The translations under genes and the position numbers were made by a program. The notes beneath the pieces are model-generated. The model had not been told where the DNA came from and made no database searches. It worked only from the letters and a program-made list of their open reading frames with translations. This document shows, in pieces, positions 16,542 to 27,244 of a DNA stretch of 64,000 bases (position 1 is its first letter; each line of letters opens with the position of its first letter). This stretch comes from Pseudonocardia abyssalis (GTDB lineage Bacteria > Actinomycetota > Actinomycetes > Mycobacteriales > Pseudonocardiaceae): contig NZ_JADQDK010000001.1 in the NCBI RefSeq assembly GCF_019263705.2, positions 2,914,001 through 2,978,000 on the forward strand, in the 5' to 3' direction.

Positions 16542-17297
16542 CTACGACTCGCCCCGCTTGAAGATCTTGCTACCGAGCCACACCAGCGGGTCGTACTTGC
16601 GGTCCACGACGCGCTCCTTGAGTGGGATCAGCGCGTTGTCGGTGATCTTGATGTGCTCGGGGCAGACCTCGGTGCAGCACTTGGTGATGTTGCACATCCC
16701 GAGGCCGTGCTCCTCCTGCGCCGCCTTCTGCCGGTCGGCGGCGTCGAGCGGGTGCATGTCGAGCTCGGCGATCCGCATGAGGTAGCGGGGGCCGGCGAAG
16801 GCCTCCTTGTTCTCCTCGTGGTCCCGCACGACGTGGCAGGTGTTCTGGCACAGGTAGCACTCGATGCACTTGCGGAACTCCTGGCTCCGCTCGACGTCGA
16901 CCTGCGCCATCCGGTAGTCACCCGGCTCGATGCCCTCGGGCGGCGCGAAGGACGGGATCTCGCGCGCCTTGGTGTAGTTGAACGACACGTCGGTGACGAG
17001 GTCGCGGATCACCGGGAACGTCCGCAGCGGCGTGACGGTGATGACCTCGTCCTCGCCGAACGTCGACATGCGGGTCATGCACGCCAGGCGCGGCTTGCCG
17101 TTGATCTCGACGCTGCAGGAGCCGCACTTGCCGGCCTTGCAGTTCCAGCGGACGGCCATGTCCTGGGCCTGGGTGGCCTGGAGGCGGTGGATGATGTCGA
17201 GGACGACCTCGCCCTCGTTCACCTCCACCGGGTAGTCGACGAGCTCGCCCTTCTCGTCGTCGCCGCGCCAGACGCGGAAGTGCTGGTCGTGGGTCAT
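16542..17297 (-). CDS. sdhB: Succinate dehydrogenase iron-sulfur subunit (Sdh1 type)
   Basis: A 251-aa electron-transfer subunit that carries electrons from the flavoprotein to menaquinone. The N-terminal ferredoxin domain has the [2Fe-2S] ligands in NCKAGKCGSCS plus a fourth Cys in RLACMTR. The C-terminal domain has CIECYLCQNTCHV and CNITKCCTEVCPEH for the [4Fe-4S] and [3Fe-4S] clusters. The ATG overlaps the stop of sdhA (ATGA). The sequence type (RVWRGD start, KIFKRG end) matches the mycobacterial Sdh1 (Rv0247c-like) complex and differs from the second SdhB at 20208. Confidence 0.93.
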   Translation of the reverse strand: MTHDQHFRVWRGDDEKGELVDYPVEVNEGEVVLDIIHRLQATQAQDMAVRWNCKAGKCGSCSVEINGKPRLACMTRMSTFGEDEVITVTPLRTFPVIRDLVTDVSFNYTKAREIPSFAPPEGIEPGDYRMAQVDVERSQEFRKCIECYLCQNTCHVVRDHEENKEAFAGPRYLMRIAELDMHPLDAADRQKAAQEEHGLGMCNITKCCTEVCPEHIKITDNALIPLKERVVDRKYDPLVWLGSKIFKRGES

Positions 17298-19225
17298 GCC
17301 TTCTCCCCCTTGTCGGCCGCCGAATCAGCGCGGTGGCCGCCCAGCTCTTCGCCGGTGTAGTACTTCTTCAGCTCGTCGAGCTCGAACAGGTCGAACAGCT
17401 CCGGCCGCATCGGGACCTGCTCCTTGCGGACCAGCTCCACGTTGTCCTCGCCCAGCGCGCTCAGCTGCAGCAGGACGTGGCGCCAGTCGGAGTCCATCAC
17501 CGGGTAGTCGTCGCGGGTGTGCCCGCCGCGGCTCTCCTGGCGCTCCAGCGCCGCCTTCGCGACGCACAGCGACACGAGCAGCATGTTGCGCAGGTCCAGC
17601 GCGAGGTGCCAGCCGGGGTTGAACACCCGGGCGCCCTCGACGCTGACGGTCCGCGTGCGCGTCGCGATGTCCTCCAGCGCCTTGAGCGCCAGCTCCATCT
17701 CGTCGGCCTTGCGGATGATGCCGACCAGGTCGTTCATCGTCTTCTGCAGTTCCTGGTGCACGACGAACGGGTTCTCCCCGCCCTCCGTGGCGTTGGAGAA
17801 CGGCAGCAGCGCGCGCTGCTCGGCCTCGGCGACGTCGTCGACGAGCACCGCGGGACGCTCCCCACCGAGTGCGTCGACGTACTCCGACGCCCCGGCGCCT
17901 GCGCGACGACCGAAGACCAGCAGGTCCGACAGCGAGTTGCCGCCGAGCCGGTTGGAGCCGTGCATGCCGCCGGAGCACTCCCCGGCCGAGAACAGGCCCG
18001 GGACGATCGACATCGCTGTGTCCGGGTCGACCTCGACGCCGCCCATCACGTAGTGGCAGGTCGGCCCGACCTCCATCGGCTCCGCGGTGATGTCGACGTC
18101 GGCCAGCTCCTTGAACTGGTGGTACATCGACGGCAGGCGCTTGAGGATCTCCTCCTTCGAGCGCCGCGAGGCGATGTCCAGGAACACGCCGCCGTGCGGG
18201 GTGCCGCGCCCGGCCTTGACCTCGGAGTTGATCGCGCGCGCGACCTCGTCGCGGGGCAGCAGCTCCGGGGGGCGCCGGTTGTTGTCCGGGTCGTCGTACC
18301 AGCGGTCGCCCTCCTCGGGCGTCGTGGCGTACTGCTCCTTGAACACGTCCGGGATGTAGTCGAACATGAACCGCTTGCCGTCGGAGTTCTTGAGGATGCC
18401 GCCGTCGCCGCGCACCGACTCCGTGACCAGGATCCCCTTCACCGAGGGCGGCCAGACCATGCCCGTGGGGTGGAACTGCAGGAACTCCATGTTGATCAGC
18501 GTGGCGCCGGCGCGCAGGGCCAGCGCGTGGCCGTCGCCGGTGTACTCCCAGGAGTTCGACGTGACCTGGTAGCTCTTGCCGACCCCGCCCGTGGCCAGCA
18601 CGACGGCCGGGGCGTCGAAGCGGACGAACTGCCCCGTCGACCGGTAGTAGGCGAACGCGCCCGCGATCTTCCCGTCGGCCTTGAACAGCTCGGTGATCGT
18701 GCACTCGTGGAAGACCCGGATGTTCGACTCGTAGTCGCCGGTCTCGGCGAAGTCCTCCTGCTGCAGCGACACGATCTTCTGCTGCAGGGTGCGGATCAGC
18801 TCCAGCCCGGTGCGGTCGCCGACGTGCGCGAGCCGCGGGTAGGTGTGCCCGCCGAAGTTGCGCTGGCTGATCTTGCCGTCGGGGGTGCGGTCGAACAGTG
18901 CGCCGTAGGTCTCCAGCTCCCAGACGCGGTCCGGCGCCTCCTTGGCGTGCAGCTCGGCCATCCGCCAGTTGTTGAGGAACTTCCCGCCGCGCATGGTGTC
19001 GCGGTAGTGGACCATCCAGTTGTCGTTGCTGTTGACGTTGCCCATGGCCGCGGCGCAGCCGCCCTCGGCCATCACCGTGTGGGCCTTGCCGAACAGCGAC
19101 TTGGAGATGATCGCGGTGCGCTTGCCCTGGGCGCGGGCCTCGATGGCCGCGCGCAGCCCGGCGCCGCCGGCGCCGATCACCACGACGTCGTACTCGTGCC
19201 GTTCGATGTTCTCGCTCGAGGTCAT
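17294..19225 (-). CDS. sdhA: Succinate dehydrogenase flavoprotein subunit (Sdh1 type)
   Basis: A 643-aa FAD-containing subunit that oxidises succinate to fumarate. The dinucleotide fold GAGGAGL lies at residues 18-24. The His of SLFGKAHTVMAEGG (His49) is the expected covalent FAD attachment site. Substrate-site elements include QFHPTGM and the NRLGGNSLSDLLVFGRRAG region. The ATG is 5 bp after the stop of the membrane-anchor gene. It is of the Rv0248c type. Distinct from the second flavoprotein (20960-22903), which belongs to the B-type family. Confidence 0.95.
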   Translation of the reverse strand: MTSSENIERHEYDVVVIGAGGAGLRAAIEARAQGKRTAIISKSLFGKAHTVMAEGGCAAAMGNVNSNDNWMVHYRDTMRGGKFLNNWRMAELHAKEAPDRVWELETYGALFDRTPDGKISQRNFGGHTYPRLAHVGDRTGLELIRTLQQKIVSLQQEDFAETGDYESNIRVFHECTITELFKADGKIAGAFAYYRSTGQFVRFDAPAVVLATGGVGKSYQVTSNSWEYTGDGHALALRAGATLINMEFLQFHPTGMVWPPSVKGILVTESVRGDGGILKNSDGKRFMFDYIPDVFKEQYATTPEEGDRWYDDPDNNRRPPELLPRDEVARAINSEVKAGRGTPHGGVFLDIASRRSKEEILKRLPSMYHQFKELADVDITAEPMEVGPTCHYVMGGVEVDPDTAMSIVPGLFSAGECSGGMHGSNRLGGNSLSDLLVFGRRAGAGASEYVDALGGERPAVLVDDVAEAEQRALLPFSNATEGGENPFVVHQELQKTMNDLVGIIRKADEMELALKALEDIATRTRTVSVEGARVFNPGWHLALDLRNMLLVSLCVAKAALERQESRGGHTRDDYPVMDSDWRHVLLQLSALGEDNVELVRKEQVPMRPELFDLFELDELKKYYTGEELGGHRADSAADKGEKA

Positions 19226-19230
19226 GTCGG

Positions 19231-20016
19231 TCACCCCACGATCCGCAGGTCGGAGATCCAGCCGGCCGCGAGGGCCATGACGTAGAAGTCCGTGATGGCC
19301 AGCGTCGCCAGCGTGAGCCAGGCGAGCTGCATGTGCTTGGCGTTGAGCTTGGACACGAACACCCAGCTCTTGTAGCGCGCCGGGTGCTTCGAGAAGTTGT
19401 TGATCCGCCCGCCGACGATGCTGCGGCAGGAGTGGCACGAGATCGTGTACGCCCACAGCGCGATCACGTTGAGCAGCAGGATGATGTTGCCCAGGCCGAT
19501 GCCGGTGCGGAACGACAGGATCGCGTCGTAGGTGTTGATCAGCGAGATGATCGCCGCGGCGTAGAAGAAGTAGCGGTGCAGGTTCTGCCCGAGCAGCGGG
19601 AACCGCGTCTCGCCGGTGTACTTCTTGTGCGGCTCGGCCACGGCGCACGCGGGCGGCGACAGCCAGAACGCGCGGTAGTAGGCCTTGCGGTAGTAGTAGC
19701 AGGTGAGCCGGAACAGCAGCAGGAACGGCAGCGTCAGCGACGCATACGGCAACCACCACACGTCGGGGAGGAACTGCCCGAAGTGCGACGCCTCCGGCAC
19801 GCAGCCCACCGAGAAGCACGGGGAGTAGAACGGGGTCAGGTACTCGTACTCGCCGACCCAGTAGTTGTCCTGCTGGAAGGCGCGGACGGTCGCGTAGGCG
19901 ACCCAGGCCGCGAGCCCGGCGAAGTTGAGCAGTGGCGGGAGCCACCAGCGGTCGGTGCGCAGCGTCCTGGCCGAGATCTGAGCCCGGCCCGTGGACGCGT
20001 CTGTGGTGGATGACAC
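19231..20016 (-). CDS. Succinate dehydrogenase membrane-anchor subunit (Sdh1 type)
   Basis: A 261-aa membrane protein with about five helices, encoded directly upstream of sdhA and sdhB in the order of the mycobacterial Rv0249c-Rv0247c complex. It contains a Cys-rich extracytoplasmic loop (PCFSVGCVPEASHFGQ) and a YYYRKAYYRAFW segment. It also has histidines suitable for haem or quinone sites (LLGQNLHRYFF, ISCHSCRSI). It anchors SdhAB and passes electrons to menaquinone. The GTG start at 20016 is a judgement: it leaves a 29-residue cytosolic N-terminus before RWWLPPLLNFAG, and no strong Shine-Dalgarno is seen. Confidence 0.85.
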   Translation of the reverse strand: MSSTTDASTGRAQISARTLRTDRWWLPPLLNFAGLAAWVAYATVRAFQQDNYWVGEYEYLTPFYSPCFSVGCVPEASHFGQFLPDVWWLPYASLTLPFLLLFRLTCYYYRKAYYRAFWLSPPACAVAEPHKKYTGETRFPLLGQNLHRYFFYAAAIISLINTYDAILSFRTGIGLGNIILLLNVIALWAYTISCHSCRSIVGGRINNFSKHPARYKSWVFVSKLNAKHMQLAWLTLATLAITDFYVMALAAGWISDLRIVG

Positions 20017-20142
20017 GTCAGTGGGTCCTCGTCTTCCGCGATTGAAACTGGGCCGGAGCGTACGACGTAACGCTCGCCACTTCGGTGACGGGTCGGGAAC
20101 GAACGAGGTGGTAGAGACGGGACTCACACCTGGCGCGCCGGG

Positions 20143-20199
20143 CCCGGACACGCCGAGCGGCCCGGCCTCCTCGGGGGTCGGGCGATCGGTGTGTCCGGG
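20143..20199. terminator. Stem-loop between the two SDH operons
   Basis: CCCGGACACGCCGA (20143-20156) pairs with TCGGTGTGTCCGGG (20186-20199) at 13 of 14 positions, 9 bp downstream of the second sdhB stop on the minus strand. It probably ends the sdhCAB transcript before the Sdh1 operon, whose promoter must lie between about 20017 and 20140. Confidence 0.6.
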
Positions 20200-20207
20200 T
20201 GCCGGGG

Positions 20208-20959
20208 TCAGGCCGAGCGGCGGCTCCCGGTCGTGGCGTGCAGGTAGTCGCGGTTGAGTTGGGAGATCACGTCGAGCGGGATCTCCTTCGGGCACGAGAC
20301 CGTGCACGCGCCGGTGTTGGTGCAGCCGCCGAATCCCTCGGCGTCGTGCTGCTCGACCATCCGCACCACGCGGGAGTCGCGCTCGGGCTGGCCCTGGGGC
20401 AGCTCGCCGAGGTGGGTGATCTTCGCGCCGAGGAACAGCGACGCCGACCCGTTCGGGCACGCCGCCACGCAGGCGCCGCAGCCGATGCAGGCCGCCGCGG
20501 TGAACGCGCGCTCGGAGTTCGGCTTGGGCACGGGGGTGGCGTGCGCGTCGGGCGCGGAGCCGGTCGGGGCACTGATGAAGCCGCCGGCCTGGATGACGCG
20601 GTCGAACGCGCTGCGGTCGACGATCAGGTCCTTGACCACGGGGAACGCCGCCGCCCGCCACGGCTCGACGAAGATCGTCTCGCCGTCGCGGAAGTGCCGC
20701 AGGTGCAGCTGGCAGGCCGTGGTGGCCTTCTGCGGGCCGTGCGGCTCACCGTTGATCACCATCGAGCAGGAGCCGCAGATGCCCTCGCGGCAGTCGTGAT
20801 CGAACGCCACCGGCTCGTCGCCGGAGAGGATGAGCTTCTCGTTGAGCACGTCGAGGAGCTCGAGGAACGACATGTCCTCGTCGGCGTCGTCGACCTGGTA
20901 CCCGACGATCTTCCCCTTGTCCCCGGGCGCGTCCTGGCGCCAGATCTTGAGGGTGAGCT

Positions 20960-20963
<4 letters not shown>
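20208..20963 (-). CDS. sdhB: Succinate dehydrogenase/fumarate reductase iron-sulfur subunit (B-type complex)
   Basis: A 251-aa iron-sulfur subunit. The [2Fe-2S] domain has [10 protein letters not shown] and a later Cys in TTACQLH. The C-terminal domain has [12 protein letters not shown] and [15 protein letters not shown]. The GTG start overlaps the TGA of sdhA (GTGA). This subunit belongs with the long-form flavoprotein and single five-helix cytochrome b upstream, the B-type arrangement of Bacillus, Corynebacterium and Streptomyces, which uses menaquinone. It is the second, clearly non-orthologous SdhB in the window. Confidence 0.93.
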
Positions 20964-22903
<1,940 letters not shown>

Positions 22904-22905
22904 GC

Positions 22906-23619
22906 TCAACCCACCAATCCGAAGGTGATCGACAGCGGGACGGCCAGGAACCCGACACCCAGCGCGATCGCCACGACGTTCGCCGTCGCCTTGACCGCGG
23001 CCATGCTGCCGCGCGTGCGGCCCAGCGACTGCAACGCGCTCCAGAGGCCGTGCCTCAGGTGCAGGGTCACGGCGAGGATCGAGACGACGTAGAACACCGT
23101 CACGTACCAGCGCTCGGGCGCGAAGTCGGCCACGAGGTTGGCGTAGACGTCGCCCTGCACGCCGTTCGGGTTCAGCGTGCCCGTCGTCAGGTCGAGGATG
23201 TGGTAGACGATGAACAGCGCGACGATCACGCCGCCCCAGCGCATCGTGCGCGTGGCGTAGGAGCCCGCCACCCTGCTCTTGTGCGCGTACTTCACGGGGC
23301 GGGCCTTCGCCGCCCGCCGGGCGAGCATCGTCGCGGCCACGATGTGGCCGATCACGGCGGCCAGCAGCGCGATCCGCACGATCCACAGCACGGTCTGCTC
23401 CGGGAGCGCGGGCTCACCGACGACGCGCAGCCACTCCGCGTAGAGGTCCAGCGACTCGGCCCCGAGGAAGATCTTCAGGTTGCCGATCATGTGCGCGACG
23501 AGGTAGAGGAACATGACCGCGCCGGAGACGGCCATCACGTACTTGAGCTGCACGGACGACGGCCGCGGAGCACGTCGGGTCGGCGCACCGCCGTTCGCGC
23601 GCAGAGCCAGGGACACCAT
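22906..23619 (-). CDS. sdhC: Succinate dehydrogenase cytochrome b subunit (B-type complex)
   Basis: A 237-aa membrane subunit with five helices. Histidines in [35 protein letters not shown] and TLHLRHGLW are the usual two-haem ligands of B-type (dihaem) succinate:menaquinone oxidoreductases. The ATG at 23619 ([10 protein letters not shown]) is chosen because the first membrane helix then starts at a normal distance. An upstream ATG at 23673 would add 18 residues. It is the first gene of sdhCAB, divergent from a LysR gene across a 631-bp gap. Confidence 0.93.
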   Translation of the reverse strand: MVSLALRANGGAPTRRAPRPSSVQLKYVMAVSGAVMFLYLVAHMIGNLKIFLGAESLDLYAEWLRVVGEPALPEQTVLWIVRIALLAAVIGHIVAATMLARRAAKARPVKYAHKSRVAGSYATRTMRWGGVIVALFIVYHILDLTTGTLNPNGVQGDVYANLVADFAPERWYVTVFYVVSILAVTLHLRHGLWSALQSLGRTRGSMAAVKATANVVAIALGVGFLAVPLSITFGLVG

Positions 23620-24250
23620 GCGCGCCAGCGTGACTACCGGCCCCGGGGGTCGTCCAATGCATCGGTCGGCCATGATCGGTGCTCTGTCGCTATACCTGGC
23701 CCATCGCCCCAGGTCAGCGGATGACCAAGGGTCGACTCACGTGCCTGGCTTCACTCCGGCGGCCGGGCGCCTCTGCCGTGGCCGAGTCGTCGCGGTCACG
23801 GTTCGTGAGCGGCTCGGGGCTCACGCGGGGATGGGGGCACGGGGCACGGCTGGTGGACGCGCACCGCCGTTCCGCGCGGCGAGACGCGGCTCGTGAGACG
23901 CGGTCCGCGTGGCCGCCGCCCTGTTCGCCCGGACCGCGCCGGGGTACTGCTGGTCCTCGCGTCGGATCCGTCGCGCTGCCGGTGCGACGGCCCGCGTGGT
24001 GATGAACCGCGAGGCACGCGGGCGTCGCGGCTGGATCTTCCACAACCGGCCCCGCCGGGCCCCGGACGGTGGACGGAGGGGTGCGGCCGGTCCAGGCGGG
24101 GCGGGGCCGCACTCGGCACCTGCGCCGCGGCTCGTCCCGCGCGAGATGGAGGTCAGGGGTGAGCGGGACCGTTCACCCCTCATCGCGTCGATCTCGTCGG
24201 CGAGGACGACCCGTCGGGCATCGGCGGCAGCTCGGTGATGCTCGTACGCT
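23620..24250. other. Long divergent intergenic region between sdhC and LysR gene
   Basis: 631 bp without a convincing gene. The open frames here have scrambled, Arg/Pro-rich translations and no ribosome-binding sites. It must contain the sdhCAB and LysR promoters. The only clear structure is an inverted repeat AGGGGTGA (24155-24162) / TCACCCCT (24173-24180), about 75 bp upstream of the LysR start, which may be a regulator site or a leader hairpin. Confidence 0.5.
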
Positions 24251-25213
24251 ATGCCGGTGACGTTGACACAGCTCGCCTACCTGGTGGCTCTGGCCGACTC
24301 GCGCAGCTTCACCCGGGCCGCCGATGCGGTGGGGGTGGCCCAGCCGACGCTGTCGCGGCAGCTGCGGGTGCTGGAGGACGAGCTGGGGGCGCCGCTGGTG
24401 CAGCGCGGGGGGCGCGAGGGCGTCACGCTCACCCCCGCGGGCGAGGTCGTGTTGCCGCTGGCCCGGCGGATGCTGGCCGACGCCGACCGCGCCCGCACCG
24501 GCGTCGCGGAGCTGATCGGGCTGCAGCGCGGGCGGGTGCGGGTCGGCGCCACGCCGTCACTGTGCATCGGCGTGCTCGCCGACGTGCTCCGCGTCTTCCA
24601 CGAGCAGTACCCCGACGTGCGGCTGGAGCTCGTGGAGAGCGGGTCGCAGCCGCTGGTGCGCTCGCTCGTGCGCGGTGAGCTCGACGTGGCTCTCGTGATC
24701 GTCCCGAGTGACGGCGTCGACCCGGCGCTGCACACCACCCCGGTCCTGCGGGAGCGGCTCTCGGTGGCCTCCCCCGCCTCGGAGCGGGCGCCCTCACCGC
24801 GCGGGTCCCTGACCGTCCACGAACTGGCCCGCCGCCCGCTCGTCGTCCCGCGGCAGGGTTACGACGTGCGCGAATCGGTCCTGCGGGCCTACGCCGAGGC
24901 CGGTGAGACCCCTCGGTTCGCCGTGGAGGGCGGGGAGATGGACGCGGTACTGCGGCTCGTCGAGGCCGGGACCGGCGTAGCGGTGGTGCCGGACCTGGTG
25001 TTCGCCGGCCGCCCGCGGCTGCGCCGGACCGTCCTCACTCCCCCGCTCTACCGCACCGTCGCACTCGCCCGCCGCGCCGACCTCGATCCCACCCACGCGA
25101 TGCAGGCGTTCCGCGACACGCTGCTGTCGTTCCTGGCCGAGCTGTCGGCCGGGGACGGGCTGCCCGGGGACGTGCAGGTGCTGCGGCGCCCTGATCAGCT
25201 CCGACCTGATTAG
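24251..25213 (+). CDS. LysR-family transcriptional regulator, divergent from sdhCAB
   Basis: A 320-aa LysR-type regulator. The N-terminal winged HTH occupies residues 4-63 (LAYLVALADSRSFTRAADAVGVAQPTL is split here as LAYLVALADSRSF and TRAADAVGVAQPTLSRQL). A periplasmic-binding-like effector domain follows from about residue 92 (VRVGATPSLCIGVLADVL). The gene is divergent from the B-type succinate dehydrogenase operon. In Streptomyces a LysR gene has the same position next to an sdh operon, so it may control sdhCAB in response to a carboxylate. ATG versus a later GTG start cannot be separated, and the ATG gives the full HTH. Confidence 0.9.
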   Translation: MPVTLTQLAYLVALADSRSFTRAADAVGVAQPTLSRQLRVLEDELGAPLVQRGGREGVTLTPAGEVVLPLARRMLADADRARTGVAELIGLQRGRVRVGATPSLCIGVLADVLRVFHEQYPDVRLELVESGSQPLVRSLVRGELDVALVIVPSDGVDPALHTTPVLRERLSVASPASERAPSPRGSLTVHELARRPLVVPRQGYDVRESVLRAYAEAGETPRFAVEGGEMDAVLRLVEAGTGVAVVPDLVFAGRPRLRRTVLTPPLYRTVALARRADLDPTHAMQAFRDTLLSFLAELSAGDGLPGDVQVLRRPDQLRPD

Positions 25214-25221
25214 CTCCTCCC

Positions 25222-25944
25222 ATGGCCGACGTGCACTTCTACTTCGATCCCGTGTGCCCCTTCGCGTGGATGACCAGCAAGTGGGTGCGGCAGGTCCAGG
25301 CCGCCCGCGACTACTCCGTCGAATGGCGGTTCATCTCGCTGCGGCTGCTCAACGCCCACATCGACTACGCCACCCACTTCCCGCCGGAGTACGAGGCCGG
25401 CCACACCGCCGGTCTGCGCCTGCTGCGCGTGGCCGCCGCCACCCGCGCGGAGCACGGCCACGAGGCCGTCGACCGGCTCTACGCCGCGCTGGGGGCGGCG
25501 ATCTTCGACCGCGATCCGGTGCCGGACGAGGCCACCTACCACGGCCACCGGGGCACGGCGGAGTTCGTCGCGCCTGTGCTCGCCGGCATCGGGCTGCCCG
25601 CCGGTCTCGTCGACGCCCTCGACGACACGGCGTGGGACGCACAGATCCAGGCCGAGACCGACCAGGCGCTGACCCTCACCGGCAAGGACGTCGGCACCCC
25701 GATCCTGCAGTTCGAGCCGCCGGACGGGGTGGCGTTCTTCGGCCCGGTGATCAGCCGCCTCCCGGCCCCGGACGAGGCCGCGGAGCTGTGGGACCACGTC
25801 ATCGCCCTGGCCCGGTTCCCCGGGTTCGCCGAGCTCAAGCGGAGCCTGCGCGAACTCCCCCGCCTCCGCTCACTCGGCGTCGCCGACGACGAGGTCGGGG
25901 TGCAGCAGGACTGGCACGGCGGGAGCCGCCGCCGGAAGCGGTAG
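25222..25944 (+). CDS. DsbA-family thiol oxidoreductase, Rv2466c (mycothiol-dependent nitroreductase)-like, monothiol active site
   Basis: A 240-aa thioredoxin-fold protein with a helical insertion. The N-terminal FYFDPVCPFAWMTSKW, the GKDVGTPILQF cis-Pro region and FFGPVISRLP near residue 175 match the Rv2466c family, which uses mycothiol to reduce nitro compounds and disulfides. The family usually has CPWC; here the motif is CPFA, so the resolving Cys is replaced by Ala. A monothiol, mycothiol-mixed-disulfide mechanism would be required. The last 25 residues, ending in a basic run, are extra. ATG is 8 bp after the LysR stop; co-transcription is likely. Confidence 0.88.
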   Translation: MADVHFYFDPVCPFAWMTSKWVRQVQAARDYSVEWRFISLRLLNAHIDYATHFPPEYEAGHTAGLRLLRVAAATRAEHGHEAVDRLYAALGAAIFDRDPVPDEATYHGHRGTAEFVAPVLAGIGLPAGLVDALDDTAWDAQIQAETDQALTLTGKDVGTPILQFEPPDGVAFFGPVISRLPAPDEAAELWDHVIALARFPGFAELKRSLRELPRLRSLGVADDEVGVQQDWHGGSRRRKR

Positions 25945-26032
25945 GCAGAGCAGAAGCGGTAGGCAGAGCAGTGGTGACGCGCGCTGCGTAGGCCTCGCGC
26001 GCTGCGTAGGCCTCGCACGCTGCGTGGGCCTC
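25935..26032. repeat. Two adjoining 18-bp tandem repeats
   Basis: GAAGCGGTAGGCAGAGCA occurs twice in tandem (25935-25952, 25953-25970). Then GCGCGCTGCGTAGGCCTC occurs as two exact copies and one with two changes (25979-26032). The first copy overlaps the end of the DsbA-like gene. The tract lies between that gene and the convergent recX, and is probably produced by replication slippage. Confidence 0.85.
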
Positions 26033-26096
26033 GCGCTCCCGGGGCCGCGCGGGACCCGGGCCGGCGCGCGGAACCGGCGAGTCCGGTCGCGGCGGG

Positions 26097-27242
26097 TCAG
26101 TCGTCGGCGGGGCCGAGTTCGTCGATCTCGGCCCCGTGGGCTGCGAGGGCCTCCCGCACCACCCGGTAGGCGATGCCGCCGCCGTAGCCCTTGCGGGCGA
26201 GCATGCCGACGAGCCGGTTGACCGCCTTCTTCCGCTGTTCCGGGGTGTCGGCGGGGACGGTGCGCAGTTTGCGGTCGACCAGCTCACGGGCGCGCTGCTC
26301 CTCGGACTCGGGGTCGACCTCCTCCAGCGCCTCCCCCGCCACCTCGTCGTCGACGCCCTTGCGGCGCAGCTCCATCGCGATCGCGCGCCGGGACAGGCCG
26401 CGGTGGTTGTGCCGGGAGCGGACGTACTGCCCGGCGAACGCGGCGTCGTCGATGAGACCGACCTCGTCGAACCGGCTCAGCACCGACTCGGAGGCGTCGT
26501 CGGGCACACCGCGCTGCTTCAGCGCCTGCGCCAGCTCGTGGCGGGTGCGAGCGCGGTCGGTAAGCAGCCGCAGACAGATCTCGCGGGCCGCGGCCAGCGG
26601 ATCGGCGTCCGGGTCGATCTGCTTGGGACCCCGGCCTCGGCGCGGCTTCTCGGCCGCCTCCATACCCCGGGTCGGTCCGGCGTCGGTCGACGGGGCCCCG
26701 GAACCGGGGACCTCCGAACCGGCCGCTTCCGGGTCGGCGGCCCCCGCGGGGGCGGACCGGCCGCGCCGGGACCTCCGCGAGCCGAAGCCCGATCCCGGAG
26801 TGCCCGACGTCTCCCGCCGCGCAGGCGACCCACCGCCGCGGGACAGCGACCCGCTGCGGCCGCCCTCCCCGAACTGCGCCGTGCGGGGTGCGGCCGAGGA
26901 TCCGGACGAGACATGCAGCCCGGCCACCGGGGCCGCGGGGGCGGCGTCGAGCGACCCGCCGAAGCGCGCCACGGCAGCCGCTCCCCCGGCCGGGATACCG
27001 GCGGGGTCGTCGGTCGAGCCCTCGGCCGGATCACCGCCGGTCGGGTCGCCGCCGGCCGGGCAGCTGTGGGCGGGACCGTCGGCCGCGGGTCGGTCGGCCG
27101 GGTCGGCCGCCGCACCGAGCCCGACGAAGGCCGTGACCGCCGCCGTCGGCCCCTCCTCGGCGCCGATGACATCGAACCGGGCCTCCGGGGCCGGCGCGGA
27201 CTCCGCACCGACCTCGTCGAACCGGGCGACCCGACCGCTCAC
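26097..27242 (-). CDS. recX: Regulatory protein RecX with long disordered N-terminal extension
   Basis: RecX binds the RecA filament and limits its activity. The C-terminal 170 residues form the expected three-helix-repeat core (AREICLRLLTDRARTRHELA, FAGQYVRSRHNHRGLSRRAI, VNRLVGMLARKGYGGGIAYR). The total is 381 aa, about twice the family length: some 205 N-terminal residues are Ala/Gly/Pro/Ser-rich with recurring short motifs (ARFDEVGAES, ARFDVIGAEE, VARFGG, AQFGEG). GTG at 27242 is 2 bp after the recA stop, which supports this long start and co-transcription. An internal start (for example near MEAAEKPRRG) would give a conventional RecX, so the extension's expression is unproven. Confidence 0.85.
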   Translation of the reverse strand: MSGRVARFDEVGAESAPAPEARFDVIGAEEGPTAAVTAFVGLGAAADPADRPAADGPAHSCPAGGDPTGGDPAEGSTDDPAGIPAGGAAAVARFGGSLDAAPAAPVAGLHVSSGSSAAPRTAQFGEGGRSGSLSRGGGSPARRETSGTPGSGFGSRRSRRGRSAPAGAADPEAAGSEVPGSGAPSTDAGPTRGMEAAEKPRRGRGPKQIDPDADPLAAAREICLRLLTDRARTRHELAQALKQRGVPDDASESVLSRFDEVGLIDDAAFAGQYVRSRHNHRGLSRRAIAMELRRKGVDDEVAGEALEEVDPESEEQRARELVDRKLRTVPADTPEQRKKAVNRLVGMLARKGYGGGIAYRVVREALAAHGAEIDELGPADD

Positions 27243-27244
27243 GA

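Noticed and set aside
23714..24238. Several 80-130-codon frames in the sdhC-LysR gap
   Set aside because: Translations are scrambled and rich in Arg/Pro, overlap one another on both strands and lack Shine-Dalgarno sites.
25935..26032. CRISPR or integration-site repeats
   Set aside because: The repeats are simple tandem copies without spacers, and no integrase or tRNA is adjacent.
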